Of a stretch of DNA of 64,000 nt, positions 27,343 through 35,807 are shown piece by piece (position 1 is the stretch's first letter; each line of letters starts with the position of its first letter). The stretch comes from Pseudolabrys taiwanensis (GTDB lineage: Bacteria; Pseudomonadota; Alphaproteobacteria; Rhizobiales; Xanthobacteraceae). The stretch lies in contig NZ_CP031417.1 of NCBI RefSeq assembly GCF_003367395.1, positions 3,224,001-3,288,000 of the forward strand, read 5' to 3'. A program made the translations under genes and the position numbers. The notes under the pieces were generated by a model. It did not search any database. It had not been told where the DNA came from and was given only the letters and a program-made list of their open reading frames with translations.

Positions 27343-28941
27343 CTAGTGCGCGGAAGCCACACGCCCGACAGGCGTCGGCCGCAGCAGCAGCAAAACCAGC
27401 GGCACCATGGTGGCGGCAAACAGGGCCGAAACCCAGAAAACGTCGATGTAGGCGAGCAGCGTCGCCTGACTGCCCACAGCCTGCCCGATCCACCCCGTCG
27501 CCAGCGCCTGAGCCTGGGGACGCGGCATGCCTTGGGCGAGAAAGTAGTCGGTCACCTGCCGGCTGACGTGCTGGTAGGCCTGGGACGCCGGATAGACGTT
27601 CTCGACCAGCCGGCTCTGATGGAATTGCGAGCGCTGCGCGATGACCGTATTCGCCAGCGATATGCCGAAGCTGCCGCCAAGATTTCGCGCCATATTTATC
27701 AGGGCGGACGCCTGGTTCGTATCCTCCGGCCGCAGGCCGGCGTAGGCGACGGCATTGATCGGGATAAACAGGAACGGCAACCCGATCATTTGGAACACCC
27801 GCGCCCAGGCGAAGAAGCCGAACGTCGCGTCCGGCGCCAGATTGGTCATGTGCCACATGGCGACGGCGATCACGGCCATACCCGTCGCGATCAGATATTT
27901 CGGCTGAATCCAGCCGGCCACCGCGCCGGCGAGCGGCATCATGATGAGCATGCCGAGCCCTCCCGGCATCATCGACAGACCCGAGAGATAGGCCGTGTAG
28001 TCGAAGGACGTCTGCAGCAACTGCGGCAGGATCTGCGTCGAACCGAAGAGAACCGCGCCGACCGACATCATGATCACGAACGACATCCCGAACTGACGGC
28101 TGAAGACGAGCCGCACGTCGACGATCGGATCGCGCCGCGACAATTCCCAGGGCAGGAACAAGGCAAAAGCCAGAACCGCTACCGCCGTGAAACCGAGGAT
28201 CACGCCCGACGAGAACCAGTCGTCCTGCTGCCCGCGGTCAAGCACGATCTCCTGACAGCCGAGCCAGAGCACGACGAGCACCATGCCGATCCAATCGACA
28301 CGCAGACCGCCGCGCAGCTTCTCGCGCCGTTCTTTCTTCAACGCGTCCGGCTCGACCAGAAGCCACTGTGTCAGCGAGAGAGAGATGATGCCGAAGGGCC
28401 CGTTGATGAAGAATATCCAATGCCAGGAAAAGTTGTCGGTGATGAAGCCGCCGAGCGTCGGCCCGACCGTCGGCGCGATGATGACGGCAACGCCGTAAAG
28501 CGCGAAAGCCTGCGAACGCTTCTCGGGCGGAAAACTGTCGGCGAGGATCGCCTGCTCACTCGGCGCCATGCCGCCGCCGCTCAATCCCTGCAGAATGCGG
28601 AACAGGAGCAACGACTGCAGATTCCAAGCCAGGCCGCAGAGAAACGACGCGACAGTGAACGTCGCGACGCACAGCATGTAGTAACGCTTGCGCCCGACGA
28701 TGCCGGCAAGCCAACCGCTGATCGGGATGATCACCACGTTGGCAACCAGATAAGTGGTGATCACCCAGGTGGCCTCGTCGAGACCTGAACCGAGACTGCC
28801 CGCGATATCGCGTAACGCGACGTTGGCGATAGAGGTGTCGAGCACCAGCATGAAGGTGGCGATCGATACGACCGTGGCAATGAGCCAGGGATTGCGATCG
28901 CCAGCGGCCGAGCGGCTGCGATCCCACTGCCCTTGGCTCAT
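27343..28941 (-). CDS. DHA2 family MFS multidrug transporter (EmrB type)
   Basis: A 532-residue inner-membrane drug:H+ antiporter with fourteen predicted helices. Motif A-like GWLAGIVGRKR and motif C-like VGPTLGGFITDNFSW are present, as in EmrB/QacA-type DHA2 transporters. The start overlaps the stop of the membrane-fusion gene (28938-30092) by 4 bp, forming an emrAB-like pair that exports hydrophobic compounds with an outer-membrane channel. No TolC gene or MarR/TetR regulator is next to it; the channel could be shared with the NodT-type protein at 33.0 kb. Confidence 0.92.
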   Translation of the reverse strand: MSQGQWDRSRSAAGDRNPWLIATVVSIATFMLVLDTSIANVALRDIAGSLGSGLDEATWVITTYLVANVVIIPISGWLAGIVGRKRYYMLCVATFTVASFLCGLAWNLQSLLLFRILQGLSGGGMAPSEQAILADSFPPEKRSQAFALYGVAVIIAPTVGPTLGGFITDNFSWHWIFFINGPFGIISLSLTQWLLVEPDALKKERREKLRGGLRVDWIGMVLVVLWLGCQEIVLDRGQQDDWFSSGVILGFTAVAVLAFALFLPWELSRRDPIVDVRLVFSRQFGMSFVIMMSVGAVLFGSTQILPQLLQTSFDYTAYLSGLSMMPGGLGMLIMMPLAGAVAGWIQPKYLIATGMAVIAVAMWHMTNLAPDATFGFFAWARVFQMIGLPFLFIPINAVAYAGLRPEDTNQASALINMARNLGGSFGISLANTVIAQRSQFHQSRLVENVYPASQAYQHVSRQVTDYFLAQGMPRPQAQALATGWIGQAVGSQATLLAYIDVFWVSALFAATMVPLVLLLLRPTPVGRVASAH

Positions 28942-30092
28942 CGCACGCGCACCCGCGGCACTACGGACATGCCGGGGCCGAGATGCACGTCCGGGGCTTC
29001 GTCGAACACGATCTTCACCGGCACACGCTGCACCACCTTCACATAATTGCCGGTGGCGTTCTGCGGCGGCAGCAGACTGAACGCGGTGCCGCTGCCGGCC
29101 TGAATGCTGTCGACATGCGCCTTGAAGGTGCGGCCAGGATAGGCATCCACGGTGACGTCGACCGGTTGGCCGACGCGCATGTCGCCGAGTTGGGTCTCCT
29201 TGTAATTGGCGGTGACCCAGACGTTACGCGGCACAATGGCCATGAATATCTGGCCCGGCTGCGCATAGGCGCCTTTGATGGCGCTCAGATTGGTGACATG
29301 GCCGTCGACAGAGGCGGTCACCACCGTGCGTTCGAGCGCGACCTGCGCCTGTTCGACCTGGGCATTGGCGGCATCGACCTGCGCGACCGCGCTGGTACGT
29401 TGCGCCTGCAGCACAGCGAGCTGCTTTTCCGCCGCGGTCTGATTGGCTTCCGCCGATGTCAGAGCCGCCCGCTTCTGGGTTAGATCGCTGTTGGCCTGCT
29501 GCGCCCGCTGTTCCGTGCCCGCGCCGGTCTTGAGCAGCGACTGATACCGATTGAACTCCTCCTGGCTGAAAGTCAGCGCCGCCTGCGCTTGCGTGACGTC
29601 GGTCTTCGCCTGCGCAATCTTCGCGTTTTGCGCATCGATCTGAGCATCGAGATTGCCGACATTGGCTTGCGCCTGCTCGCGTTGCGCCTGCGCTTGCGCC
29701 AGCGACGCGCGATAGTCGCGCTGATCGATGCGCAGCAACGGCGTTCCCGCCGTGACGAGTTGGTTGTCGATCACCGGCACGTCGACGATGGCACCCGCCA
29801 CCTGCGCGCTTACTTGCACGCTATGCACGTCGATGAAGGCGTCGTCGGTGGATTCGAAATGCCGTGCGTTCAGCCACCAGGCGATGACGCCTGCCAGCAC
29901 GACGACGATTACTACCGCCACGCCGGCCGTAATGTAAGGGTGCTCTCTGATTCTTTGACCGAAGGACGGCGATGCCTTGCGATCGTCCTCTCGCGACGAA
30001 CCGCGGCGCTCGGGTGCCTGCGGCCGCTCAGCATCAGGAAATTGCCGCTCTACGCGTTCGGACACTTGCTGTTCGTGCTCTCTCAGCGCCAT
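28938..30092 (-). CDS. HlyD/EmrA family efflux membrane-fusion protein
   Basis: A 384-residue periplasmic adaptor. A cytoplasmic Arg/Glu-rich N-terminus (about 1-50) precedes one transmembrane helix (about 52-72). Lipoyl-like half-motifs flank a long Gln/Ala-rich coiled coil (about 125-225). A barrel-sandwich region and the C-terminal VPVKIVFDE strand follow. It is the partner of the EmrB-like transporter, with ATGA overlap. The 268 bp upstream, shared with the divergent panE gene, must contain both promoters; I see no operator I would name there. Confidence 0.9.
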   Translation of the reverse strand: MALREHEQQVSERVERQFPDAERPQAPERRGSSREDDRKASPSFGQRIREHPYITAGVAVVIVVVLAGVIAWWLNARHFESTDDAFIDVHSVQVSAQVAGAIVDVPVIDNQLVTAGTPLLRIDQRDYRASLAQAQAQREQAQANVGNLDAQIDAQNAKIAQAKTDVTQAQAALTFSQEEFNRYQSLLKTGAGTEQRAQQANSDLTQKRAALTSAEANQTAAEKQLAVLQAQRTSAVAQVDAANAQVEQAQVALERTVVTASVDGHVTNLSAIKGAYAQPGQIFMAIVPRNVWVTANYKETQLGDMRVGQPVDVTVDAYPGRTFKAHVDSIQAGSGTAFSLLPPQNATGNYVKVVQRVPVKIVFDEAPDVHLGPGMSVVPRVRVR

Positions 30093-30310
30093 GCGCCGAC
30101 ACCCCTACCGGCAGCGCCCGCGACATCAATGACCGGGCAAAGCGATGGTTCCAGCGGCCTTCTTCAGGACGCGACGAGCAACGACGACCTGGAAAGCCGT
30201 CTGTGGGAGCCTCAGCACCTGTTCGATGGGACGGAGCTGTTTACGCCGCCAGAAGCCCATTCAACAGCGCTTCTTTGTAAGACGACCCACAGTTCCTTTT
30301 GCGGCCGATG

Positions 30311-30339
30311 TTGACAGACTGGAGCGGATTGCGTCCATT
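30311..30339 (+). promoter_or_regulatory. Possible sigma-70 promoter of panE
   Basis: TTGACA (30311-30316), a 17-bp spacer and TCCATT (30334-30339) lie 22 bp before the panE start. The -35 is perfect and the -10 is weak, and the very short leader weakens the case. Confidence 0.3.
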
Positions 30340-30360
30340 CGCGCCGCGCGTGGAGTTGCC

Positions 30361-31305
30361 ATGTCCTCTCACATCCTCATTGTCGGTTGCGGCGCCATTG
30401 GCGGTCTTTTCGCGGCGGCACTTTCTGAAATTACGAAGGTCACGGCGTACGACGCCAATGCCGACCACGTCGCAGCGATCGAACGCGACGGCCTGCGTAT
30501 CACCGGCAAGACCCCGCGCCTTGCACGCATCGCGGCGGTGAGCGACGCTGCTGCCTTGCAGGGCGTCGCATTCGACGCGGTCATCTTCCTGATCAAATCG
30601 AAATTCACCGCGCAGGCGCTGGCGCAACTCCAGCCGCGCCTCGGCGGCAAGCCGATGCTGGTGACCTTGCAAAACGGCATGGACAACACAGAGGTTTTGC
30701 TGTCGTCGCCGGCGGCGACCGTGGTGCGCGGCGTGACCATGAACGCCGGCCGCTACATCGGCCCAGGCGAGATCGAGAACCTGATCGAAGGCAAGAGCTG
30801 GCTCGGTCCCGTGCGCGGCACCGTCGAGGATGTGAAGCCGCTCGCCGCCTTGCTCACCGCCGCGGGCTATCCAACGGATGTATTGGCCGACCCGATGGGC
30901 GCGGTGTGGTCGAAATTCATCTTCAACTGCGTGATGAACCCTGTCGGCGCTTTGATGATGGGCGACAATGCGGCCCGCTACGATGTGGCCGAGATGCGGA
31001 CGCTCATCGACGACATGGCCGCAGAGTGCATGGCCGTCGTCCAGGGGCTCGGCGGTTCCTTTGCCTTTCCGCCCATGGAATTCGTCGAGAAGGTGCGCGC
31101 CGGCGAAATTCCCCTCTCCAAGCATGCGGGCTCGATGGCGCTCGACATCGCCCGCGGCGCGCCGACAGAGATCGACGAACTGACGGGGTTCATCGTCCGC
31201 GAGGGCGACAGGTTGGGCGTGCCGGTGCCGGCGTGCCGGACGGTTTACCGGCTCGCCAAGGGGCTAGAGGCCGCCAGCGCAAGACGCGTCCCGGTCGCCA
31301 GGTAA
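30361..31305 (+). CDS. panE: 2-dehydropantoate 2-reductase
   Basis: A 314-residue ketopantoate reductase family protein (NADPH-dependent reduction of 2-dehydropantoate in the pantothenate/CoA pathway). The Rossmann motif GCGAIGG (about 9-15) opens the protein, and the catalytic-lysine segment WSKFIFNCVMNPVGAL is present. I start at 30361 because the Rossmann fold begins there and GGAG lies upstream; an extension to 30145 has no homologous content. Family members also act on other 2-ketoacids. It is followed by a strong inverted repeat. Confidence 0.87.
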   Translation: MSSHILIVGCGAIGGLFAAALSEITKVTAYDANADHVAAIERDGLRITGKTPRLARIAAVSDAAALQGVAFDAVIFLIKSKFTAQALAQLQPRLGGKPMLVTLQNGMDNTEVLLSSPAATVVRGVTMNAGRYIGPGEIENLIEGKSWLGPVRGTVEDVKPLAALLTAAGYPTDVLADPMGAVWSKFIFNCVMNPVGALMMGDNAARYDVAEMRTLIDDMAAECMAVVQGLGGSFAFPPMEFVEKVRAGEIPLSKHAGSMALDIARGAPTEIDELTGFIVREGDRLGVPVPACRTVYRLAKGLEAASARRVPVAR

Positions 31306-31320
31306 AACAAGGAGTTAGCC

Positions 31321-31353
31321 GGGGACAGCGGGTATCTTATCCCCGCTGTCCCC
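31321..31353. repeat. Perfect 12-bp inverted repeat after panE
   Basis: GGGGACAGCGGG (31321-31332) and CCCGCTGTCCCC (31342-31353) enclose a 9-base loop. It lies 15 bp after the panE stop and about 100 bp before the sigma-factor gene. The stem is strong enough to terminate or stabilise RNA, but no T-run follows. Confidence 0.65.
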
Positions 31354-31452
31354 GTTATCCTGACAGCACAGGATTCCGGCCTGCCGTCCGTTAATCCCTT
31401 AGGCGACGGACTAATATGGACCGGAATCGAGAATGACGGCCGCCAGATTTCG

Positions 31453-31998
31453 ATGGACGATAGTGACGAAGCGCTCATGGCTCGCGTCGCGCGCGGCGAC
31501 CAGCCGGCGTTTCGCGCCCTCGCGCGCCGTCATCTGCCGGCAATGGTCGGACTGGCCCGCCGCGTCCTCGGCAATACCGCCGACGCCGAGGATGTCGCAC
31601 AGGAAGCCATGCTGCGCGTCTGGACCCATGCGCCGCGCTGGCAGCCCGTGGCGGCCTTCAAGACCTGGCTCACGCGCATCGTGGTCAATCTCTGCCTCGA
31701 CCGGAAAAGACGCGCAGCCTGGGTGGACCTGGAGGAGGCCGGCGATCTCGTCGACCGCACGCCGGACGCCGTCGAGCGGATGGAAACGAACGAGCGCGAA
31801 CGTCAATTACAGAGCGCAATCGAGAAGCTTCCCGACCGGCAGCGCGCCGCGATCGTGCTTACCTACAGTGAAGGCATGAGCAATGCGCAGGTTGCGGATA
31901 TCCTCGACACATCCGTATCGGCGGTCGAAACGTTGCTCATTCGCGGCAAGCAGAACCTGCGCCGCGCGCTGGGCGGACTTATCGACGAGGAAGGCTGA
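31453..31998 (+). CDS. ECF-type RNA polymerase sigma factor
   Basis: A 181-residue sigma-70 family factor with region 2 (about 22-88; AEDVAQEAMLRVW and TWLTRIVVNLCLDRKRR) and region 4 (about 118-172; LPDRQRAAIVLTYSEGMSNAQVA). It lacks regions 1 and 3, as ECF factors do. It is followed 14 bp later by a one-helix membrane protein and a CnrX/Spy-like periplasmic protein, then by an RND pump. By analogy with CnrYXH, the membrane protein would hold the sigma factor until the periplasmic partner signals. That regulation is inference. Confidence 0.9.
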   Translation: MDDSDEALMARVARGDQPAFRALARRHLPAMVGLARRVLGNTADAEDVAQEAMLRVWTHAPRWQPVAAFKTWLTRIVVNLCLDRKRRAAWVDLEEAGDLVDRTPDAVERMETNERERQLQSAIEKLPDRQRAAIVLTYSEGMSNAQVADILDTSVSAVETLLIRGKQNLRRALGGLIDEEG

Positions 31999-32012
31999 GA
32001 GGGCGCATAAAG

Positions 32013-32474
32013 ATGAATAACGAAGAGCTCCAAATTTTTCTCGATAGCCACGGCACCGATCCGTCTGTCTGGCCGGAGTCGCAGCGCGCCGCTGTGGAAA
32101 AATTTATCGCCAGCAGCGCGGAAGCGCGCGCGCTGTTTGAAGGAGCGCGACGGTTTGACGCGCTGCTGACGCGCACGGCGTCGCGCGCGGGCGCAGACGA
32201 GGCCGCCGCTGCGCGCGTCCTTGCCCGCCTGTCAGATCTGCCGGCGCAGAAGAGACCGTTCTGGCATTGGCCGCTGGTGTTGCTCGATTGGCAATTCGCG
32301 CCGGCGTGGCCGCGCATGGCGGCGCTCGCGTGCTGCGCGGCTGTTGGCTTCGGGGTCGGCATTGCCGGGCTCGACCGCACGTTGGAGCGTTACGAATCGT
32401 TGCAGACGGTTACGACGCAAACCGATATCGCTTCGATTTTCGAACCTGAGGCGCTGACCGGAGCTCGCCCATGA
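32013..32474 (+). CDS. Putative anti-sigma factor, single-pass membrane protein
   Basis: A 153-residue protein with a soluble Ala/Arg-rich N-terminal part (about 1-98), one hydrophobic helix (about 102-121) and a short periplasmic tail. I recognise no zinc-anti-sigma HxxxCxxC motif. The position, directly between the ECF sigma gene and the CnrX-like gene (4-bp ATGA overlap with the latter), is that of CnrY-like anti-sigma factors. Function is inferred from context and topology only. Confidence 0.7.
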   Translation: MNNEELQIFLDSHGTDPSVWPESQRAAVEKFIASSAEARALFEGARRFDALLTRTASRAGADEAAAARVLARLSDLPAQKRPFWHWPLVLLDWQFAPAWPRMAALACCAAVGFGVGIAGLDRTLERYESLQTVTTQTDIASIFEPEALTGARP

Positions 32475-32950
32475 CCATGGCTCAGACTTTGCCGATGGCC
32501 GAACGACGCTCCACGCGTTGGTTGCTGCTTGGTTCGCTCGCCCTCAATCTGTTTTTCGTCGGCGTCGCCATCGCCATGCTGATCCGCGGTCCGGCGCCGC
32601 CGCCGACCTGGGACCGCAATGTCTTCGTGCGCGTGGAGCGTATTGCGGCCACTCTTCCACCGGCTGACGGCGACGTACTCCGTGGCAGCATCGACAATAT
32701 CCGACCGGCGCTGGAAGCCGCCCAGACGGAATACCGCGGCTCGCAAGACAGTATCCGCGAAGCGGTGCGGCAAGAGCCCTTCTCTGTTGAAAAGATGCGG
32801 GCCGCCATGACCCGAACGCGCACGGCGCGACAGAACTTCGATCAGATTTTACAGGGCGCCTTCGCCGATGCCGCGGCAAAAATGTCACCATCCGGACGTC
32901 AAGCACTTGCAGCGTGGCCACCGGGCCGGAATTCCACAAGCAAGCCGTAA
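32471..32950 (+). CDS. Periplasmic CnrX/Spy-like (heavy-metal-resistance type) protein without metal ligands
   Basis: A 159-residue protein with an N-terminal membrane helix (about 18-38) and a periplasmic helical domain (about 45-145) in the style of the Metal_resist/Spy/CnrX group. CnrX binds nickel or cobalt through His and Met; this protein contains no His and no Cys at all, so it cannot sense metals that way. It overlaps the putative anti-sigma gene by 4 bp and precedes the RND pump by about 50 bp. A role sensing envelope damage or an organic ligand is plausible but unproven. Confidence 0.72.
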   Translation: MTMAQTLPMAERRSTRWLLLGSLALNLFFVGVAIAMLIRGPAPPPTWDRNVFVRVERIAATLPPADGDVLRGSIDNIRPALEAAQTEYRGSQDSIREAVRQEPFSVEKMRAAMTRTRTARQNFDQILQGAFADAAAKMSPSGRQALAAWPPGRNSTSKP

Positions 32951-33001
32951 TCGTTCCAGCTAAAGTTCATTTCCGTCGGCGTGGTATTTGAAAGCTTACA
33001 T

Positions 33002-34501
33002 ATGCGTTGCGACCAGATTTCGACTCGAACGAGAACAAAACGAACGGCACGGCCATTTATGACCATGTTAGGCGCTACATGCCTCGTCATACCGCTCGGC
33101 GGCTGCTTGCTCTCGAACGACAAGCCCGCGCCGGGGCTCGATATTCCGCAGGCCTATAGCGCCGGCCCGAAGAACGTGAAGGTGGCCGAGGCGTCGCTCC
33201 CATCGCTCGATTGGTGGCGCGGCTTTCGGTCGCGCGAACTGACGGAAATCGTCGAAGAGGCGCGCGATGCCAACCTCGATATCGCCGCCGCCGTGGCGCG
33301 TATCGTCCAGGCTGATGCCAATTCGCGGATTGCCGGCGCCGCTCTGCTGCCGGCCATCGACTTCAACGGCGATGCCGCGCGCAACCAGGCCTCCAAGACG
33401 ACAGGTCTCGGCAACGGCCAGCCGTTCGTCGACAACAGCGGCTTCAGGGTTTCGAACACCGTATCGGCGACGCTAACGGCCAGCTACGAGATCGATTTCT
33501 GGGGAAAAAACCGCGCCGCATTGCGGTCGTTTGAGGAGAGCGCCGCCGCCAGCCGCTTCGATCGCGACGTTGTGACGCTGTCGACCGTTGCTACCGCGGC
33601 GAACTCCTACTTCCAGGTGCTGGCGGCACAGGACCGTCTGCGCGTCGCGCGCAACAACCTCGCCGCCGCGCAACGCGTGCTCGCCCTCATCCAGCAGCGC
33701 GTGAACGCGGGTACCGCGTCCGCGCTCGAGACCTCGCAGCAGGAGAGCTTGGTCGCGACGCAACGCGCGTCGATTCCGCCGCTCGAGCAGACCGTCGCGC
33801 AATTCCGCAACGCGCTCGCTGTGCTGATGGCACGCTCGCCCGAGCGCGTCAGCATCCGCGGCGGCTCGCTCAATTCCATCGCCGCGCCGCGCGTGACGCC
33901 GGGCCTGCCTTCGGAACTGTTGGCGCAACGCCCCGACATCCGCGAAGCGGAGGCCCAACTCGCCGCCGCCGATGCCAATGTCTATAACGCGCGCGCGCAG
34001 CTTCTGCCGAGCGTCTCGCTGACCGGCGAAGGCGGCTACCAGAGCTCGGTATTCAAACTGCTGATGCGGCCGGAGTCGGTCATCTTCAATGCCGCCGCCG
34101 GTCTCACGCAGCCGGTATTCGAGGGCGGCCGCCTGCTCGGCAACGTCGACTTCCAGAAGGGCCGGCAGGATGAGCTGCTGCAGAATTACCGCAAGGCGGT
34201 GATCTCGGCCTTCTCTGACGTCGAGACAGCGCTGAGCGCCATTCGCAATACGACGCAGACGGAGCAGCTGCAGCGCGACGTGGTCACGGCCTCGCAGCGC
34301 GCCTTCGATATTTCCGAACAACGTCTGCGCGAGGGCACGATCGATCTCGTGACCGTGCTGCAGACGCAGCAGACCTTGTTCACGGCCCAGGACGCCCTGG
34401 TGCAAGCGCGGCTCGCGCGCATGCAGGCGATCGTCAGTCTTTATCAAGCACTCGGTGGGGGGTGGCACCCGAAACCCGTGGAAGCGTCGAATGCACGGTG
34501 A
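33002..34501 (+). CDS. Outer-membrane efflux lipoprotein (NodT family)
   Basis: A 499-residue TolC-like outer-membrane channel subunit. A positively charged N-terminus and a signal with lipobox LGGC (near residue 34) suggest lipidation. Two OEP repeats follow (about 70-275 and 290-480), with Ala/Gln-rich coiled-coil segments. I use the ATG at 33002; a GTG at 32981 and an ATG at 33059 are also in frame. Its 3' end overlaps the adaptor gene by 11 bp. It should complete the tripartite RND pump, and perhaps serves the EmrAB pair too. Confidence 0.9.
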   Translation: MRCDQISTRTRTKRTARPFMTMLGATCLVIPLGGCLLSNDKPAPGLDIPQAYSAGPKNVKVAEASLPSLDWWRGFRSRELTEIVEEARDANLDIAAAVARIVQADANSRIAGAALLPAIDFNGDAARNQASKTTGLGNGQPFVDNSGFRVSNTVSATLTASYEIDFWGKNRAALRSFEESAAASRFDRDVVTLSTVATAANSYFQVLAAQDRLRVARNNLAAAQRVLALIQQRVNAGTASALETSQQESLVATQRASIPPLEQTVAQFRNALAVLMARSPERVSIRGGSLNSIAAPRVTPGLPSELLAQRPDIREAEAQLAAADANVYNARAQLLPSVSLTGEGGYQSSVFKLLMRPESVIFNAAAGLTQPVFEGGRLLGNVDFQKGRQDELLQNYRKAVISAFSDVETALSAIRNTTQTEQLQRDVVTASQRAFDISEQRLREGTIDLVTVLQTQQTLFTAQDALVQARLARMQAIVSLYQALGGGWHPKPVEASNAR

Positions 34502-35807
34502 ACTTCCGAAAATCATTGTCGCCAAGAAGGGCAGCCGCGCACGTCGCTATGTCGTCTCCGCGCTCGTGCTGCTCGCGATCGGCGGCGCTCTTTATTACGT
34601 CTACGGTGGCAGCGGCACGCAGCAGCGGCGTGGCCCCGGGCGATTTGCCGGCATGGAAGGGCCTGTCCCTGTTCTTGCGGCCCAGGTCGTGGCCTCCGAT
34701 ATGCCGGTCTATTTGAATGCGGTCGGCACGACACGGGCGCTCAACACCGTCACCGTGAAAGCGCAAGTCGACGGCAAGCTGCTCGAGGTCAATTTCAAGG
34801 AAGGCCAGGACGTCAAGAAAGGCGACATCCTGGCGCGCATTGATCCCGTGACCTATCAAGCCACGCTCGACCAGGCGATCGCCAAGAAAGCGCAAGACGA
34901 AGCGCTGCTCGCCAACGCCAAGAACGATCTCGACCGCTACGAGAAGCTTGCCGCCACGAACGCGATCAACAAACAGCAGGCCGATACCCAGCGCGCGCTT
35001 GTCGCGCAGTATACGGCGCAGGTGCAATCCGACGCCGCCGCGATCGAAAGCGCGCAGGCGACGCTCGGCTACACCACGATCACCGCGCCGATCGACGGCC
35101 GCACCGGCATCCGTCTGGTGGACCAGGGCAATATCGTCCACGCGTCCGACTCCACCGGCATTGTCGTCATCACGCAAATCCGGCCGATTGCCGTGACCTA
35201 CAATCTGCCGCAGCAGGATCTGCCCCAGGTGAACGCCGCTTTCGCCAAGGGCCCGCTGGCCTCCGATGCGCTGCGCTCCGACACCAACCAGGTGCTCGAC
35301 CGCGGCACGCTGACGGTGGTCGACAACCAGGTCGATTCCTCGACCGGCACCGTGAAACTCAAGTCGGAATTTCCCAACGCCGATCTGCAACTGTGGCCGG
35401 GACAATTCGTCAATGTGCGGCTGCTGATCGATACGCTCAAGCAGGTGACCGTGATCCCGACCGGTGCCGTGCAGCGTGGGCCGAACGGCACGTTCGTCTA
35501 TGTCGTCAAGGATGACAACAGCGCGCAAATGCGTCCCGTACAGGTGCGTATGCAGGACGAGAACCAGACCGTGATTGCCAACGGCGTGACGCCGGGCGAA
35601 CGCGTGGTCACGACGGGCTTTGCCCGTCTGACCGACGGCGCCAAGGTCGCTGTCAGCAGCGGCAACGCGGCGGCCGGCGCGGCGCCGGCGACAGGCGGTG
35701 CGCTGCAAGGCGTCGGGACGCGTGACGGGCAACGGCCGGCGGGGACTCAAAACGGCGAAAGACGACAGCGGGGCGGCGGGGGTTCAAGAACGAACGCGCC
35801 ACAATGA
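34491..35807 (+). CDS. RND efflux periplasmic adaptor (MdtA-like)
   Basis: A 438-residue membrane-fusion protein. A short cytoplasmic basic segment precedes one membrane anchor (about 27-45). Next come the lipoyl halves (VTVKAQVDGKLLEVNFKEGQ and TTITAPIDGRTG), a hairpin coiled coil (about 110-180), a b-barrel and a Gly/Arg/Gln-rich C-terminal tail. It begins inside the end of the outer-membrane channel gene and overlaps the first RND gene by 4 bp, so the whole pump is one translationally coupled unit. The similarity and the following pair of unlike RND genes match MdtABC. Confidence 0.92.
   Translation: MHGELPKIIVAKKGSRARRYVVSALVLLAIGGALYYVYGGSGTQQRRGPGRFAGMEGPVPVLAAQVVASDMPVYLNAVGTTRALNTVTVKAQVDGKLLEVNFKEGQDVKKGDILARIDPVTYQATLDQAIAKKAQDEALLANAKNDLDRYEKLAATNAINKQQADTQRALVAQYTAQVQSDAAAIESAQATLGYTTITAPIDGRTGIRLVDQGNIVHASDSTGIVVITQIRPIAVTYNLPQQDLPQVNAAFAKGPLASDALRSDTNQVLDRGTLTVVDNQVDSSTGTVKLKSEFPNADLQLWPGQFVNVRLLIDTLKQVTVIPTGAVQRGPNGTFVYVVKDDNSAQMRPVQVRMQDENQTVIANGVTPGERVVTTGFARLTDGAKVAVSSGNAAAGAAPATGGALQGVGTRDGQRPAGTQNGERRQRGGGGSRTNAPQ

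Noticed and set aside
27346..28788. A 480-codon open frame on the plus strand opposite the EmrB-like gene
   Set aside because: The composition is Arg/His/Asp-rich and featureless; the minus-strand frame encodes a 14-helix transporter with family motifs.
32471..32950. Nickel/cobalt sensor CnrX
   Set aside because: The protein has no His and no Cys, so the known metal-binding scheme is impossible.
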